From: Thermohalobaculum sp965247385
GTDB lineage: Bacteria; Pseudomonadota; Alphaproteobacteria; Rhodobacterales; Rhodobacteraceae
DNA length: 64,000 nucleotides
NCBI GenBank assembly: GCA_965247385.1
Contig: CBDFHG010000002.1
Span: forward strand, 496,001 to 560,000
Direction: 5' to 3'
In this document: positions 1 through 8,943 of the stretch, piece by piece
How positions within the stretch are numbered: the stretch's first letter is position 1
Layout of the letters: the number at the start of each line of letters is the position of its first letter
Program-made: the position numbers and the translations under genes
The notes under the pieces: generated by a model
Told to the model about the DNA's origin: nothing
Database searches by the model: none
Seen by the model: the letters and a program-made list of their open reading frames with translations, nothing else

Positions 1-414
1 ATCCAGGCTGCGGAAATGCCCCGGTCAAGCCGTGGTGTGACAGGAACGGGGGCGATCCTCGGCCTCGACCGCATGGTGCTGAGCGCGGCGGAGAAGGCGG
101 CGCTGTTCGAGCGCACCGGGGCTGTTGCAGTCGACATGGAAAGCCACCGCGTCGCGCGCATGGCGGAGGAGGCGGGTCTGCCGGCTGTGGCGATCCGCGC
201 CATCGCCGATCCGGCGGACCGGACGCTTCCCGCGCTGGCGGCGCGGGCGCTGGGCGGGGATGGGCGGCCGAGGATCGGGCCGGTCGCCTTGGGTCTGTTG
301 CGGCGGCCGGGGGAACTGGGTGCGTTGCTGCGCGTCAAGCGGGACACGGATACGGCACTGGCGGCACCGGGGATTGCGGGACAGGTGATCCCGGCGGTGT
401 TGGAGGGTCTGTAG
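1..414 (+). CDS. hpnG: HpnG-like hopanoid-associated nucleoside phosphorylase, C-terminal part (cut by window edge)
   Basis: The reading frame is open from base 1, so the N-terminus lies outside the window. The visible part carries the purine-nucleoside-phosphorylase signature TGAVAVDMESHRVA followed by LPAVAIRAIADPADRTLP, which fits the MTA/SAH-nucleosidase-like fold of hopanoid-associated phosphorylase HpnG. In hopanoid makers this enzyme is placed after HpnH and is thought to remove adenine from adenosylhopane to give ribosylhopane. The hopanoid assignment also rests on the nearby hpnH, hpnN, mlaA and ispA sequences. Another MTA/SAH-nucleosidase-like phosphorylase is the alternative. Whether it is still useful is doubtful, because the hpnH sequence in this window is only a fragment. 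Confidence 0.7.
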   Translation: MQAAEMPRSSRGVTGTGAILGLDRMVLSAAEKAALFERTGAVAVDMESHRVARMAEEAGLPAVAIRAIADPADRTLPALAARALGGDGRPRIGPVALGLLRRPGELGALLRVKRDTDTALAAPGIAGQVIPAVLEGL

Positions 415-493
415 GGCGCGGTTTGTTGCGCCGCTGCGCCGCAGCCGGACCGGTAATCGGCGTATCAGGATACACCCTGCAGGTCGCTTTCCA

Positions 494-1037
494 TCATTTT
501 CCCCGGATTGCCAGCCAGCCGTCATGCCGCAGTTCCCACAAGGATTGGCCGTTCACCTCGTTCCGGCTTTTCGGGCACGCCTCACCACAGGCGTCGAAGA
601 TGAAGATCTCGTTCTGGCTCTTCGGTGATCGCCACGGTCGTCGCTGGCCCCTGCTGATCCAGCGCGAAGCGCCGTGCTGCAAATATGGCGGGCATCCGGT
701 TCACGAAGCCTTGCGTGAAATCCCGCGGGTCGAGATCCTCGTTCACCGGGTCGGCGTTGCGATACCAGGTCAACTCCCTCACGCTGACCTGCGTACCGTT
801 AGGGAACAGCAAATGGAAACAGGCCGCACCGGCGTTGTATCGCGCGGGCTGTTCGTCGCTGTCTGCGAAACAGCTGTTCAGGACCCCGAAGGTGATGAAG
901 CACACGTCATCGAACCTGAGCACACCCTGTGCGTCGATGTATTTGCAGGCGCCCTCGCAACAGGTGTTGGTCGAGGCCGCCGCAGGCAGGCTGGTGAGGA
1001 TCAGCGCGGTGGTCAGAAGAATCGCGCGCACGATCAT
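494..1037 (-). pseudogene. Secreted Cys-rich hypothetical protein, probably frameshifted near 620-640
   Basis: The gene starts at 1037 with a clear signal peptide (MIVRAILLTTALILTSLPAAA) and a mature part beginning with several cysteines (CCEGACKY). The frame used from the start ends at 582 in low-quality arginine-rich sequence. A second frame continues to a stop at 494 and reads as better protein, including NEIFIFDACGEACPKS and SLWELRHDGWLAIRGK. The two frames join plausibly near 620-640 if one base is missing or extra. I do not recognise the family. It sits between the hpnG tail and the hpnH fragment, on the same strand as the latter. If the frame is really broken it has lost its C-terminal third. 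Confidence 0.5.
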
Positions 1038-1053
1038 GTTCCAGCCTCGCGGC

Positions 1054-1401
1054 TCATGCGGCTTTTCCGGTTTTCAGCCGCGCCATCTCGTCGGCGACGA
1101 TCCGTTCGTGGTGCTCCTCGGGCGGGCGCGCCTGGCTCAGGTCGATCTCGGGGGCGAGGTCGCCTTCGGTCCGCAGGCCCTTCCAGATCAGTTTGAACAT
1201 CTTCAACGGATTGGCGAAGGCGATGCTCGCCGCCGTCGGCTCGTAGCCGCAATGGGCCATGCAGTCGGTGCATTTCTGGTAGGCGCCGGTGCCGTAGCGC
1301 GTCCACTCGGTGGTCTCCATCAGCTCGGCGAAGCTGGCGGCGTAGCCCTCGCCCAGCAGGTAGCAGGGTTTCTGCCAGCCGAAAACATTGCGGGTCGGCA
1401 T
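1054..1401 (-). pseudogene. hpnH: HpnH (hopanoid radical SAM enzyme), C-terminal fragment
   Basis: About 115 residues match the C-terminal end of HpnH, the radical SAM protein that joins adenosine to diploptene/hopene. The recognisable pieces are PTRNVFGWQKPCYLL and the terminal cysteine motif CTDCMAHCGYEP. The radical-SAM core with its CxxxCxxC cluster, normally some 250 residues upstream, is absent. Immediately upstream, in another frame, lies the 5' half of hpnN. The fragment therefore looks like the result of a deletion that brought two hpn genes together. It has no obvious start of its own (an internal ATG at 1401 exists but lacks the catalytic domain), so no active HpnH is expected from this locus. 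Confidence 0.75.
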
Positions 1402-2180
1402 GCCCCCGCCAGCGCCGGTTTTGCCGGGTTGAGGGCGGTGAAGTCGAGCCTCGGCCCGGCAGTGATCACGCGCAACACCGGACCCGCATCAGCGCCCGCC
1501 AGAGCGGAGGACCAACCGAACGGCCGGGCGCGCGCCTGCCTCTCGGCGGCAAGCACCGCAGCAGTCTCGGCATAGAGCGGTTCCAGCGCGGTGGTGTCAC
1601 CGTCGGCCCGCTCGGACAGCCCGGTCGCCGAATCGAGCGCACGGAGGAATCCGGCGAAGCTCTGATCGACGCGCAGGCTGGCCGGCATGTTGGCCGATTT
1701 CCCAAGCCGGGCCAGGCGCGCGTCGAGCCTGTCGATATCCAGAAAGAGCAATCCATGCGCCACCAGATAAGGGTCGACCGAGGGTGCGAAGATCCAATCG
1801 AACACATCGGCGCGCCGGGCAAGGGCACCGGCCAACGCCTCGACAGCAGCATCGGCGGCATCGCCTCTGTCGGCGCGGACAACCACGGCCACAGTGTTCT
1901 TCAGTTCAGGAAAGGCGGCATTCAGCACATCGGCGCGCTGCTGGAACGGCAGATCGGGCGACAGCATCCGGCTCGAATCAGTATCCACGGTCAACCGCGA
2001 AGCGGCGGCCAGCGCCACCAGGACAAGAACCGCCGACAGACCGAGAGACAGTTTTGGCCACGCCGAAACGGCGCCGACCCAGGCACCCACCCCCCCCTGG
2101 CGGCCCGCTAGGTGGCCCGCTGGCGAGGCCGGTCCGCCCCAAGCTGTTGCACATCGTCCTCCATTTTTTCCCAACAGCAT
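1402..2180 (-). pseudogene. hpnN: HpnN-like hopanoid RND transporter, N-terminal fragment
   Basis: The fragment has an N-terminal membrane helix (LSLGLSAVLVLVALAAA) and then RLTVDTDSSRMLSPDLPFQQ, the hallmark of the first periplasmic domain of HpnN, the RND-family exporter that moves hopanoids to the outer membrane. Only about 230-260 of the usual roughly 850-900 residues remain. The frame passes into sequence that, in another frame, is the HpnH tail. The true start is unclear: an ATG at 2180 gives an odd leader, and a start near 2085, just after a C8 run at 2090-2097, would place the helix closer to the N-terminus. With its pore-forming helices lost it cannot be a transporter. Confidence 0.7.
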
Positions 2181-2325
2181 TCAAAATGCCGCCGAGCCGC
2201 TTGAGGCACCACGACCTCTACGCTAGTTTGCCGTAAAGCTGATCGTTATCAATGGGCGGGCTGACGCGCGTGAATGTCAATCCTGCGCGAGATTCGGTAT
2301 GCTCGGCGGTCTAGGGAGTTGCTGC

Positions 2326-3081
2326 ATGAAATTGATCGTTGCGATCCGGCGTTGCGCCGCACTTGCGATGGCATTGTCAGTCGCCGCCTGCGCCACAGCA
2401 GATCCGCAGGCGGAGTTTTCGGCGAGCGACCCCTATGAAAAGTTCAACCGGAAAATGCTCGACGTCAATCTGGCGCTTGACCGCAACCTGCTGCGTCCGG
2501 TTGCACAGGGTTATGATGTTGCCACGCCAGAACTGGTCAAGCATCTGCTGGGAAACGGGTTCAGCCATCTCGACCTGCCGGCGGACTTCGCCAACTACCT
2601 GATGCAGGGTGAGATCGATCCGGCGCTGGGGGTTCTGGGGCGGTTTACGGTCAACACTATTTTGGGCGCCGGTGGTCTTCTGGACCCGGCGACCGAGTTC
2701 GGACTGCCCGAGAACGATACCGATTTCGGTATAACGCTGGGCAAGCGCGGGGTTGGCGAGGGCTCATACTGGGTTTTGCCGCTGGTCGGCCCAACCACGT
2801 CGCGCGATGCTTTCGGCGGCCTCGTCGATGTTGGACTCAGCCCGATCACCTATCTGGGTCTGATCGATCCGGACCTGTCGCCCGAAGTCGGGCTGGGGCT
2901 GGTCGCAGTCTCGGCAATCCACACCCGCGCCAGCAATGCCGACCTGATCGACGAATTGCTGTACGAGAGCGCCGACCCCTACATCTCGCTACGCTCGGTC
3001 TATCTGCAGCGGCGGCGTTCGGAGGTGGCTGGCGAAGACGGCGGCGCCGATGCGTTGCCGGACATCTTCGATACCAACTGA
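2326..3081 (+). CDS. mlaA: MlaA (VacJ) family lipoprotein
   Basis: A lipoprotein signal ends in the lipobox LSVAAC, so the mature protein should be anchored in the outer membrane. The body shows the MlaA/VacJ signatures DPYEKFNRKM, a central FTVNTILGAGGLLDPA and GVGEGSYWVLPLVGPTTSRD, at the usual length of about 250 residues. MlaA works with outer-membrane porins and the Mla relay to pull misplaced phospholipids from the outer leaflet. I chose ATG 2326 rather than the upstream 2299 because it begins directly with the signal peptide (MKLIVAIRRC). MlaA homologues are common companions of hpnN in hopanoid clusters, which fits its divergent position next to the hpnN fragment. It ends 22 bp before ispA and is probably cotranscribed with it. 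Confidence 0.88.
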   Translation: MKLIVAIRRCAALAMALSVAACATADPQAEFSASDPYEKFNRKMLDVNLALDRNLLRPVAQGYDVATPELVKHLLGNGFSHLDLPADFANYLMQGEIDPALGVLGRFTVNTILGAGGLLDPATEFGLPENDTDFGITLGKRGVGEGSYWVLPLVGPTTSRDAFGGLVDVGLSPITYLGLIDPDLSPEVGLGLVAVSAIHTRASNADLIDELLYESADPYISLRSVYLQRRRSEVAGEDGGADALPDIFDTN

Positions 3082-3103
3082 CCCACCCGCCCGGGAGACA
3101 GGT

Positions 3104-4048
3104 ATGAGTTCCAGCGAACCGGGCTTTGCCGAGGCGCTGTCCGTGGCCGCCCTCCGGGTCGAGCGGATGCTGGACGCCTGCCTGCCGCCCGAGCGGGGTG
3201 AGCGCGGCGAGGCGGAGCTGGCGATCGCGATGCGCTATGCGGTGCTGGACGGCGGCAAGCGGCTGCGGGCCTTCCTGGCGCTGGAGGTGGCCGCCTTGCT
3301 CGGCCCCGGCTCGTTTGGCCCCGATCTGACTGGATCCGATGGGCCAACGATGCAGCGCGGCGCTGAGCGGGTGGCGGCGGCGGTGGAATGCCTGCACGCC
3401 TACAGCCTGGTCCATGACGATCTGCCCTGCATGGACGACGATGATCTGAGGCGCGGCAAACCGACGGTCCACAAGGTGTGGGACGAGGCCACCGCCGTGC
3501 TGGCGGGCGACGCTCTGCAAACCCTCGCCTTCGAGATCCTGGCCGATCCGGCGACCCATCGGAACGGCACCGTGCGGGCGCGGCTGGTGCTGGGGCTGGC
3601 GCAGGCCTCCGGCCATGCGGGTATGGTCGGCGGGCAGGCCATCGATCTGGCCGCGGAGACACCACTGGGGGCCGCACAGGTGAAACGGCTTCAAGCGCTG
3701 AAAACTGGCGCGCTGATCGAGTTTGCAGCGGTGGCCGGGGCGATTCTCGCGCAGGCCGGCGAGGCCGACACCGCCCGCATCCGCGTTTACGCCCAAGCGT
3801 TGGGCGAAGCCTTTCAGATCGCCGATGACCTGCTGGATGCCACCGGCACCGAGGCGGAGCTGGGCAAGCGCGTCGGCAAGGATGCCGGAGCGGGCAAAGC
3901 AACCTTTGTCGATATCCTCGGGATCGAGGGCGCCCGTACCCGCGCCGCTGAACTGATTGCCAAGGCCGGTGCACAGCTTTCCCCCTTTGGGCCACGCGCA
4001 GCGAGGTTGGCCGAGGCCGCACGATTCGTGGTTGAAAGACGGTCCTGA
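3104..4048 (+). CDS. ispA: Farnesyl diphosphate synthase (polyprenyl synthetase)
   Basis: This is a trans-isoprenyl diphosphate synthase of about 314 residues. It shows the substrate-binding GGKRLR, the first aspartate-rich motif DDLPCMDDDD with LRRGKPTVHK, the lysine of LKTGALI, and the second aspartate motif FQIADDLLD. It condenses IPP with DMAPP and GPP to farnesyl diphosphate in the cytosol, the precursor of squalene/hopanoids, quinones and undecaprenyl phosphate. ATG 3104 was chosen because GGGAGACAGGT lies at ribosome-binding distance. Its neighbours suggest it was the FPP synthase dedicated to a hopanoid cluster, but it may also be the only housekeeping copy. A geranylgeranyl synthase cannot be fully excluded from motifs alone. 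Confidence 0.9.
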   Translation: MSSSEPGFAEALSVAALRVERMLDACLPPERGERGEAELAIAMRYAVLDGGKRLRAFLALEVAALLGPGSFGPDLTGSDGPTMQRGAERVAAAVECLHAYSLVHDDLPCMDDDDLRRGKPTVHKVWDEATAVLAGDALQTLAFEILADPATHRNGTVRARLVLGLAQASGHAGMVGGQAIDLAAETPLGAAQVKRLQALKTGALIEFAAVAGAILAQAGEADTARIRVYAQALGEAFQIADDLLDATGTEAELGKRVGKDAGAGKATFVDILGIEGARTRAAELIAKAGAQLSPFGPRAARLAEAARFVVERRS

Positions 4049-4129
4049 TCCGCGCCCAAATGGGCACCCGACCGCGGAGCCCTGCCACCGCTCCTGCATC
4101 CAGGGCGACACAGTTTCAAGAAATTCAGG

Positions 4130-4141
4130 GGGAATATTCCC
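4130..4141. promoter_or_regulatory. 12-bp perfect palindrome upstream of the purine importer (possible operator)
   Basis: The sequence gggaatattccc is a perfect palindrome about 75 bp upstream of the ATPase start, in the only gap (4049-4215) before the importer and catabolic genes. Perfect palindromes here often bind dimeric repressors. No known consensus is matched with confidence and it could be chance. Confidence 0.25.
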
Positions 4142-4215
4142 TTCATTAAGTTTGACAATGCGAGGGGGCTTGCCCACGCTTGGAGGCACAAAAAAACCGG
4201 GAAGGATAACCAGGG

Positions 4216-5784
4216 ATGACAGGGCCGATGCATGCCGAAACCGGGCCGGGCACGCCGCTTTTCGAAGCGCGCGGCATCGTCAAGAAGTTTGGCGATTTTG
4301 CCGCGAATCAGGATATCGGCCTGGTAATACAGCCCGGCGAGAAACACGCGCTGTTGGGTGAAAACGGAGCGGGCAAGTCGACGCTGGTCAAGATGATGTA
4401 TGGCGTCATGCGGCCGACCAGCGGCGAATTCTACTGGAATGGCGTCCGGACGGTGGTCCACAAGCCTGCTGAAGCGCGCGACATGGGCATCGGCATGGTG
4501 TTCCAGCATTTCTCAGTGTTTGACGCGCTGACCGTGGTCGAGAACATCGCGCTGGCCCTGGCCCCTGAGCCGATGAAGGCACTATCCCAACGCATCGAGC
4601 AGGTCTCGGGCACCTATGGGCTGGCGATCGACCCGCGGCGCGCGGTGCATACCCTCTCGGTTGGCGAGAAGCAGCGGGTCGAGATCATCCGCTGCCTGCT
4701 GCAGAACCCGAAGCTGCTGATCATGGACGAGCCGACCTCGGTGCTGACACCGCAGGAAACGAAGGTCTTGTTCGAGACGTTGGAGAAGCTGGCGGCCGAG
4801 GGGTGTTCAATCCTCTACATCTCGCACAAGCTGGAAGAGGTGAAGGCGCTGTGCGACGCTGCCACGATCCTGCGCCACGGGCATGTGGTGGCGCATTGCG
4901 ACCCCAAAGCCGAGACCGCACGCTCGATGGCGGAAATGATGGTCGGCAACGAGATCGCCTGGGTCGAGAGGGAAGGCACCGCCCGCGAAACCGGCCCGGT
5001 GCGCCTGAAGGTCGATCACCTGAACCTGGCCGCCGCTTCGGAATTTGGCGTGGCGCTGAAGGATCTGTCATTGGAAGTGCGCGGCGGCGAGGTGGTCGGC
5101 ATCGCCGGGGTCGCCGGCGAGGGTCAGTCCGAATTAATGGAGGCGCTGACCGGCGAAGTACTGGCAGGCAGTGCCGAGGCAATCCTGATCGACGGTGAGG
5201 CAATAGGCCGGGCCGGGCCGACGCACCGCCGTCTGGCCGGGGCTGCCTTCGTACCGGAGGAACGCAACGGCCATGCGGCGGTGGACGAACTGACCCTGTC
5301 GGAGAACATCATCCTGGCACACCACACCGCCGAAGGCGTGGCGGCGCGGAACTGGATCGATATTGGCAAGGCGACCGACTGGGCCAAGCGCGTACGCGAA
5401 GCCTTCGACGTACGGGCCGGATCGGAGAATCCGACCGCCGGATCACTGTCCGGCGGCAATCTGCAGAAATTCGTCGTTGGGCGGGAAATCCTGCGCGAGC
5501 CGGGCGTGTTGGTCGTCAGCCAGCCGACCTGGGGGGTCGATGCAGGTGCTGCCTCGGTGATCCGACGGGCGCTGATCGATCTGGCAGCACGGGGATCGGC
5601 GGTGCTGGTGATCAGCCAGGATCTGGAGGAAATCTTCTCGATCTGCGACAAGATCGCGGTAATCCATCACGGAAAGCTGTCGGTGGAGCACCCCGCAGCC
5701 GAAATGACCGCCGAAAAGGTGGGTCTGTTGATGGGCGGGGCGCACCCGGAAGCAAGCGAAATCCCGGTTGAGAAGATTGCCTGA
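4216..5784 (+). CDS. BMP-type nucleoside/purine ABC importer, ATP-binding protein (two ABC domains)
   Basis: A 522-residue protein with two tandem ABC domains, as in sugar and nucleoside importers of the RbsA/YufO type. Domain 1 has Walker A LLGENGAGKST, Q-loop FQHFSVFD, signature LSVGEKQRVE and Walker B LLIMDEPTS. Domain 2 has a degenerate Walker A (GVAGEGQSELM) and signature LSGGNLQKFV, a normal asymmetry for this family. It powers uptake through the two permeases that follow. Translation starts at 4216 after an AAGGA-rich stretch, and the stop overlaps the next start (TGATG). The neighbouring uric-acid and xanthine genes point to a purine base or nucleoside as substrate; this is inference from context. 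Confidence 0.9.
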   Translation: MTGPMHAETGPGTPLFEARGIVKKFGDFAANQDIGLVIQPGEKHALLGENGAGKSTLVKMMYGVMRPTSGEFYWNGVRTVVHKPAEARDMGIGMVFQHFSVFDALTVVENIALALAPEPMKALSQRIEQVSGTYGLAIDPRRAVHTLSVGEKQRVEIIRCLLQNPKLLIMDEPTSVLTPQETKVLFETLEKLAAEGCSILYISHKLEEVKALCDAATILRHGHVVAHCDPKAETARSMAEMMVGNEIAWVEREGTARETGPVRLKVDHLNLAAASEFGVALKDLSLEVRGGEVVGIAGVAGEGQSELMEALTGEVLAGSAEAILIDGEAIGRAGPTHRRLAGAAFVPEERNGHAAVDELTLSENIILAHHTAEGVAARNWIDIGKATDWAKRVREAFDVRAGSENPTAGSLSGGNLQKFVVGREILREPGVLVVSQPTWGVDAGAASVIRRALIDLAARGSAVLVISQDLEEIFSICDKIAVIHHGKLSVEHPAAEMTAEKVGLLMGGAHPEASEIPVEKIA

Positions 5785-6896
5785 TGATCGTCCTCGAGCC
5801 CCGTTCCCAACCCTCGCGCGCGCTGGCGCTGCTTTCGCCGGTGATCGCCATCGGGCTGACATTGGTCGCAGGCGGCATCCTGATGGCGTTGATGGGCAAG
5901 CCGCCGCTGGAAGCGCTGCGGATCTATTTCTTCCAGCCCTTCGAAGAATTGTGGATGTGGATATCCCTGCCCGAGGGCGAGCGGGAGAGGTGGCTCTACA
6001 CTCCATCGGAAGTGATCGTCAAAGCGATCCCCCTAGCGTTGATTGGCGCCGGGCTGGCGGTGTGTTTCCGAGCCAATGTATGGAACATCGGCGCCGCCGG
6101 GCAATACACCATGGGCGCTGTCATCGGCGGCTGGTTCGCACTTTCGGCCCCGGCTGACGCCAGTGGCATCTGGCTGGTGCCCTACTTGTTGGCGGGCGTG
6201 TTGGGCGGCATGGCTTGGGCAGCGATCCCCGCCTTGCTGCGGGTGCGCTTCAACGCCAACGAGATTCTGGTCAGCCTGATGCTGGCCTATGTGGCGGGGT
6301 ATATCCTCGACTGGCTGGTGCGCGGGCCGTTCAAGGATCCGCTGGGCTTCGGCTTTCCGCAGTCGGAAGATTTCCAGGCCAGCTTCATCATGCCGGTTCT
6401 GGTGGGGGGGACGCGGCTGCATCTGGGCGTGGTGCTGGCAGTTGTTGCCGCAGTGGCGCTGTGGCTGATGATGGGCCGCACCTTGAAGGGTTTCGAAGTT
6501 CGGGTAATCGGCGCCGCACCGCGCGCCGGGGCGTTCGCGGGCTTCTCGCGCGACCGAACAATCTGGTTCGTGCTGTTGCTGTCCGGCGGGCTGGCGGGGC
6601 TGGCGGGGGCGGTCGAAGTCTCGGCCACGGTGCAGCAGTTGCAACCGCAGATCAACGCCGAGTACGGTTTCGTGGCGATCATCGTCGCTTTCCTCGGACG
6701 GTTGAACCCGCTTGGAGCTTTGTTCGGCGCGGTGATCCTGGCGATCAGCTATATCGGCGGTGAAAACGCGCAGATCTTGCTGAAACTGCCGAAGGCGGTA
6801 ACCGGAATTTTCCAGGGGATGCTGTTATTCTTCCTGCTGGGCTGCGACACGCTGATCCGGTTCCGGATCAAGCTGATGCGATCTTCGGGGATATGA
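5784..6896 (+). CDS. BMP-type ABC importer permease 1
   Basis: A 370-residue integral membrane protein of the BPD_transp_2 (RbsC/YufP-like) family, with multiple hydrophobic helices. Family-like stretches include NVWNIGAAGQYTMGA and NANEILVSLMLAYVA. In this importer class the first permease is the longer one, with a large periplasmic loop after helix 1, and that is seen here (residues about 45-75 with GERERWLYTPSE). Its start codon overlaps the stop of the ATPase gene by one base, so the two are translationally coupled. It forms the inner-membrane channel with the permease encoded just downstream. Confidence 0.9.
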   Translation: MIVLEPRSQPSRALALLSPVIAIGLTLVAGGILMALMGKPPLEALRIYFFQPFEELWMWISLPEGERERWLYTPSEVIVKAIPLALIGAGLAVCFRANVWNIGAAGQYTMGAVIGGWFALSAPADASGIWLVPYLLAGVLGGMAWAAIPALLRVRFNANEILVSLMLAYVAGYILDWLVRGPFKDPLGFGFPQSEDFQASFIMPVLVGGTRLHLGVVLAVVAAVALWLMMGRTLKGFEVRVIGAAPRAGAFAGFSRDRTIWFVLLLSGGLAGLAGAVEVSATVQQLQPQINAEYGFVAIIVAFLGRLNPLGALFGAVILAISYIGGENAQILLKLPKAVTGIFQGMLLFFLLGCDTLIRFRIKLMRSSGI

Positions 6897-6905
6897 GGTA
6901 GGCAA

Positions 6906-7817
6906 ATGGAAAACTTCATAATCTCCATGATGATTGCGGCGACGCCCCTGCTGTTGGCAGCAATCGGGGAACTGGTCACGGAACGCTCCGGCGTGTTGAA
7001 CCTGGGTGTCGAGGGCATGATGCTGATGGGCGCGGTGATGGCATTTGCGATGGCCAACGCCACCGGATCGACCCCGCTGGCAATCATTGCGGGTGCCGGG
7101 GCCGGGATGGCGATGGCGCTGATCTTCTCGGTGATCGCATTGAGCCTGATGGCCAATCAGGCGGCGACCGGGTTGGCGCTAACAATCTTCGGGATCGGTG
7201 TATCGGGGTTGATCGGCCAAGGGTTTGTCGGAGTGGCGCTGGAGCCGCTGTCGAAACTGTCGATTCCATTCCTGTCGGACTCCACGGCACTCGGGCGCAT
7301 TCTGCTGAGCCATGACGTGATGGTCTATATGGCGCTTGCTCTGGCGGCGGCGGTGGCCTGGTTCCTCTACAAGACACGGCATGGCCTGTCGTTGCGCGCG
7401 GTTGGCGACAACCACGATTCGGGTCATGCACTGGGCTACAACGTGATCGCCATCCGCTACATGGCGACGATGTTCGGTGGTGCCTGCGCGGGTCTGGGCG
7501 GGGCCTATCTATCGCTGGCCTATACCCCGATGTGGGCCGAGAACATGACCGCCGGACGCGGCTGGATCGCGCTGGCGCTGGTGGTCTTCGCGACTTGGCG
7601 GCCATTGCGGCTGGTCGCCGGTGCCTACCTGTTCGCCGCTGTGACCCAGCTACAGTTCTACGGCCAGGACTGGGGTTTGCCGGTTGCCTCGCAGTTCCTT
7701 GCGATGGCACCCTATGTCGCAACAATCATGGCGCTGGTGATTATCTCGCGCGATGTTAACTTGACCAAAGCCAACGCGCCTGCCTGCATAGGCAGGCCAT
7801 TCCGGGCCGAACGCTGA
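6906..7817 (+). CDS. BMP-type ABC importer permease 2
   Basis: A 303-residue polytopic membrane protein, the YufQ-like partner of the preceding permease. Recognisable pieces are ERSGVLNLGVEGMMLMGAV near the N-terminus, the cytoplasmic coupling segment TRHGLSLRAVGDN, and AENMTAGRGWIALALVVFA near the C-terminus. The start follows a GAGGTAGG ribosome-binding site 9 bp after the previous stop. The C-terminus (NLTKANAPACIGRPFRAER) is polar, as expected for the cytoplasmic tail. It heterodimerises with permease 1 to form the translocation path. Confidence 0.9.
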   Translation: MENFIISMMIAATPLLLAAIGELVTERSGVLNLGVEGMMLMGAVMAFAMANATGSTPLAIIAGAGAGMAMALIFSVIALSLMANQAATGLALTIFGIGVSGLIGQGFVGVALEPLSKLSIPFLSDSTALGRILLSHDVMVYMALALAAAVAWFLYKTRHGLSLRAVGDNHDSGHALGYNVIAIRYMATMFGGACAGLGGAYLSLAYTPMWAENMTAGRGWIALALVVFATWRPLRLVAGAYLFAAVTQLQFYGQDWGLPVASQFLAMAPYVATIMALVIISRDVNLTKANAPACIGRPFRAER

Positions 7818-7862
7818 GGTGGCCCAAAACACTAGGTAACTGATAAAATGGGAGAAAATACA

Positions 7863-8921
7863 ATGATCCGTAAAACTGCGCTCGCACTGGCCGGCCTGAT
7901 GATGGCCACCAGTGCTTATGCCGCCGAACTGAAGGTCGGCTTCGTCTATGTTGGCCCGGTCGGTGACTTCGGCTGGACCTACCAGCATGATCAGGGCCGT
8001 CAGGCGATTGAGGCGGAATTTGGCGACCGCATCGAGACGACTTTTGTCGAGAGCGTTCCCGAAGGGCCGGATGCCGAGCGGGTGATCCGTCAGCTTGCCG
8101 CCAGTGGCCATGGGCTGATCTTCACCACCTCGTTCGGCTACATGGACCCGACGCTGAAGATCGCCGAGATGTTCCCGGACGTGAAGTTCGAGCACGCCAC
8201 CGGCTATAAGCGGGCGGCGAACGTCGCGACCTATTCAGCCCGGTTCTACGAGGGCCGTCACGTTATCGGCACGATCGCCGGACTGATGACCAAGACCAAC
8301 AAGATCGGCTATATCGCCTCGATGCCGATTCCCGAGGTGGTGCGCGGCATCAACGCCGCCACCCTGGCAGCACAGACGGTAAATCCGGATATCACCACCC
8401 AGGTGATCTGGGTTAACTCGTGGTACGATCCAGGCAAGGAAGCCGACGCCGCCAAGGCGCTGATCAGCAACGGCGCCGACATCATCATGCAGCACACCGA
8501 CAGCCCGGCGGCCCTCCAAGCCGCTGAGAACGCTGGGGTTCTGGCTTTTGGCCAGGCATCTAACATGATCCAGTTCGCGCCGAACGCGCAGCTGACCTCG
8601 ATCGAAGACAACTGGGCGCCCTACTATGTCGAGCGCACGCGCGCAGTGCTGGACGGCACCTGGGAAAGCGGCGATAGCTGGAAGGGAATTGCCGCCGGCG
8701 AGGTGAAGATGTCGGACTACACCAACATGCCGGACGACGTGAAAGCCACCGCCGAAAAGGCCGCGGCGGACGTCGCCTCGGGGGCGGTGCATCCCTTTAC
8801 CGGCCCGATCAAGGACCGCGACGGGGCCGAGCGCATTGCCGCGGGCGCGACCGCCGGGGATGGTATGTTGCTGGGCATGGACTGGTTCGTCGAGGGGGTC
8901 GAGGGCGACCTGCCGAAGTGA
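7863..8921 (+). CDS. BMP family (PnrA-like) substrate-binding protein of the purine importer
   Basis: A periplasmic binding protein of the BMP/PnrA family, about 350 residues. It has a Sec signal peptide (MIRKTALALAGLMMATSAYA) and no lipobox cysteine, so it is probably soluble in the periplasm. The family pattern is clear: KVGFVYVGPVGDFGWTYQHD, then GHGLIFTTSFGYMD and GADIIMQHTDSPA. ATG 7863 is preferred over 7848 because GGGAGA sits at the right distance and the signal peptide begins there. Its place last in the importer operon, followed by a strong terminator, suggests it may also be made in excess. Homologues bind nucleosides or purine bases; the exact ligand is inferred from the xanthine/urate genes that follow. 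Confidence 0.9.
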   Translation: MIRKTALALAGLMMATSAYAAELKVGFVYVGPVGDFGWTYQHDQGRQAIEAEFGDRIETTFVESVPEGPDAERVIRQLAASGHGLIFTTSFGYMDPTLKIAEMFPDVKFEHATGYKRAANVATYSARFYEGRHVIGTIAGLMTKTNKIGYIASMPIPEVVRGINAATLAAQTVNPDITTQVIWVNSWYDPGKEADAAKALISNGADIIMQHTDSPAALQAAENAGVLAFGQASNMIQFAPNAQLTSIEDNWAPYYVERTRAVLDGTWESGDSWKGIAAGEVKMSDYTNMPDDVKATAEKAAADVASGAVHPFTGPIKDRDGAERIAAGATAGDGMLLGMDWFVEGVEGDLPK

Positions 8922-8943
8922 GCCCCAGACCCGGCAATCACCG

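Noticed and set aside
1466..1882. Alternative minus-strand frame within the hpnN fragment
   Set aside because: It is a shadow; the main frame carries the HpnN signature.
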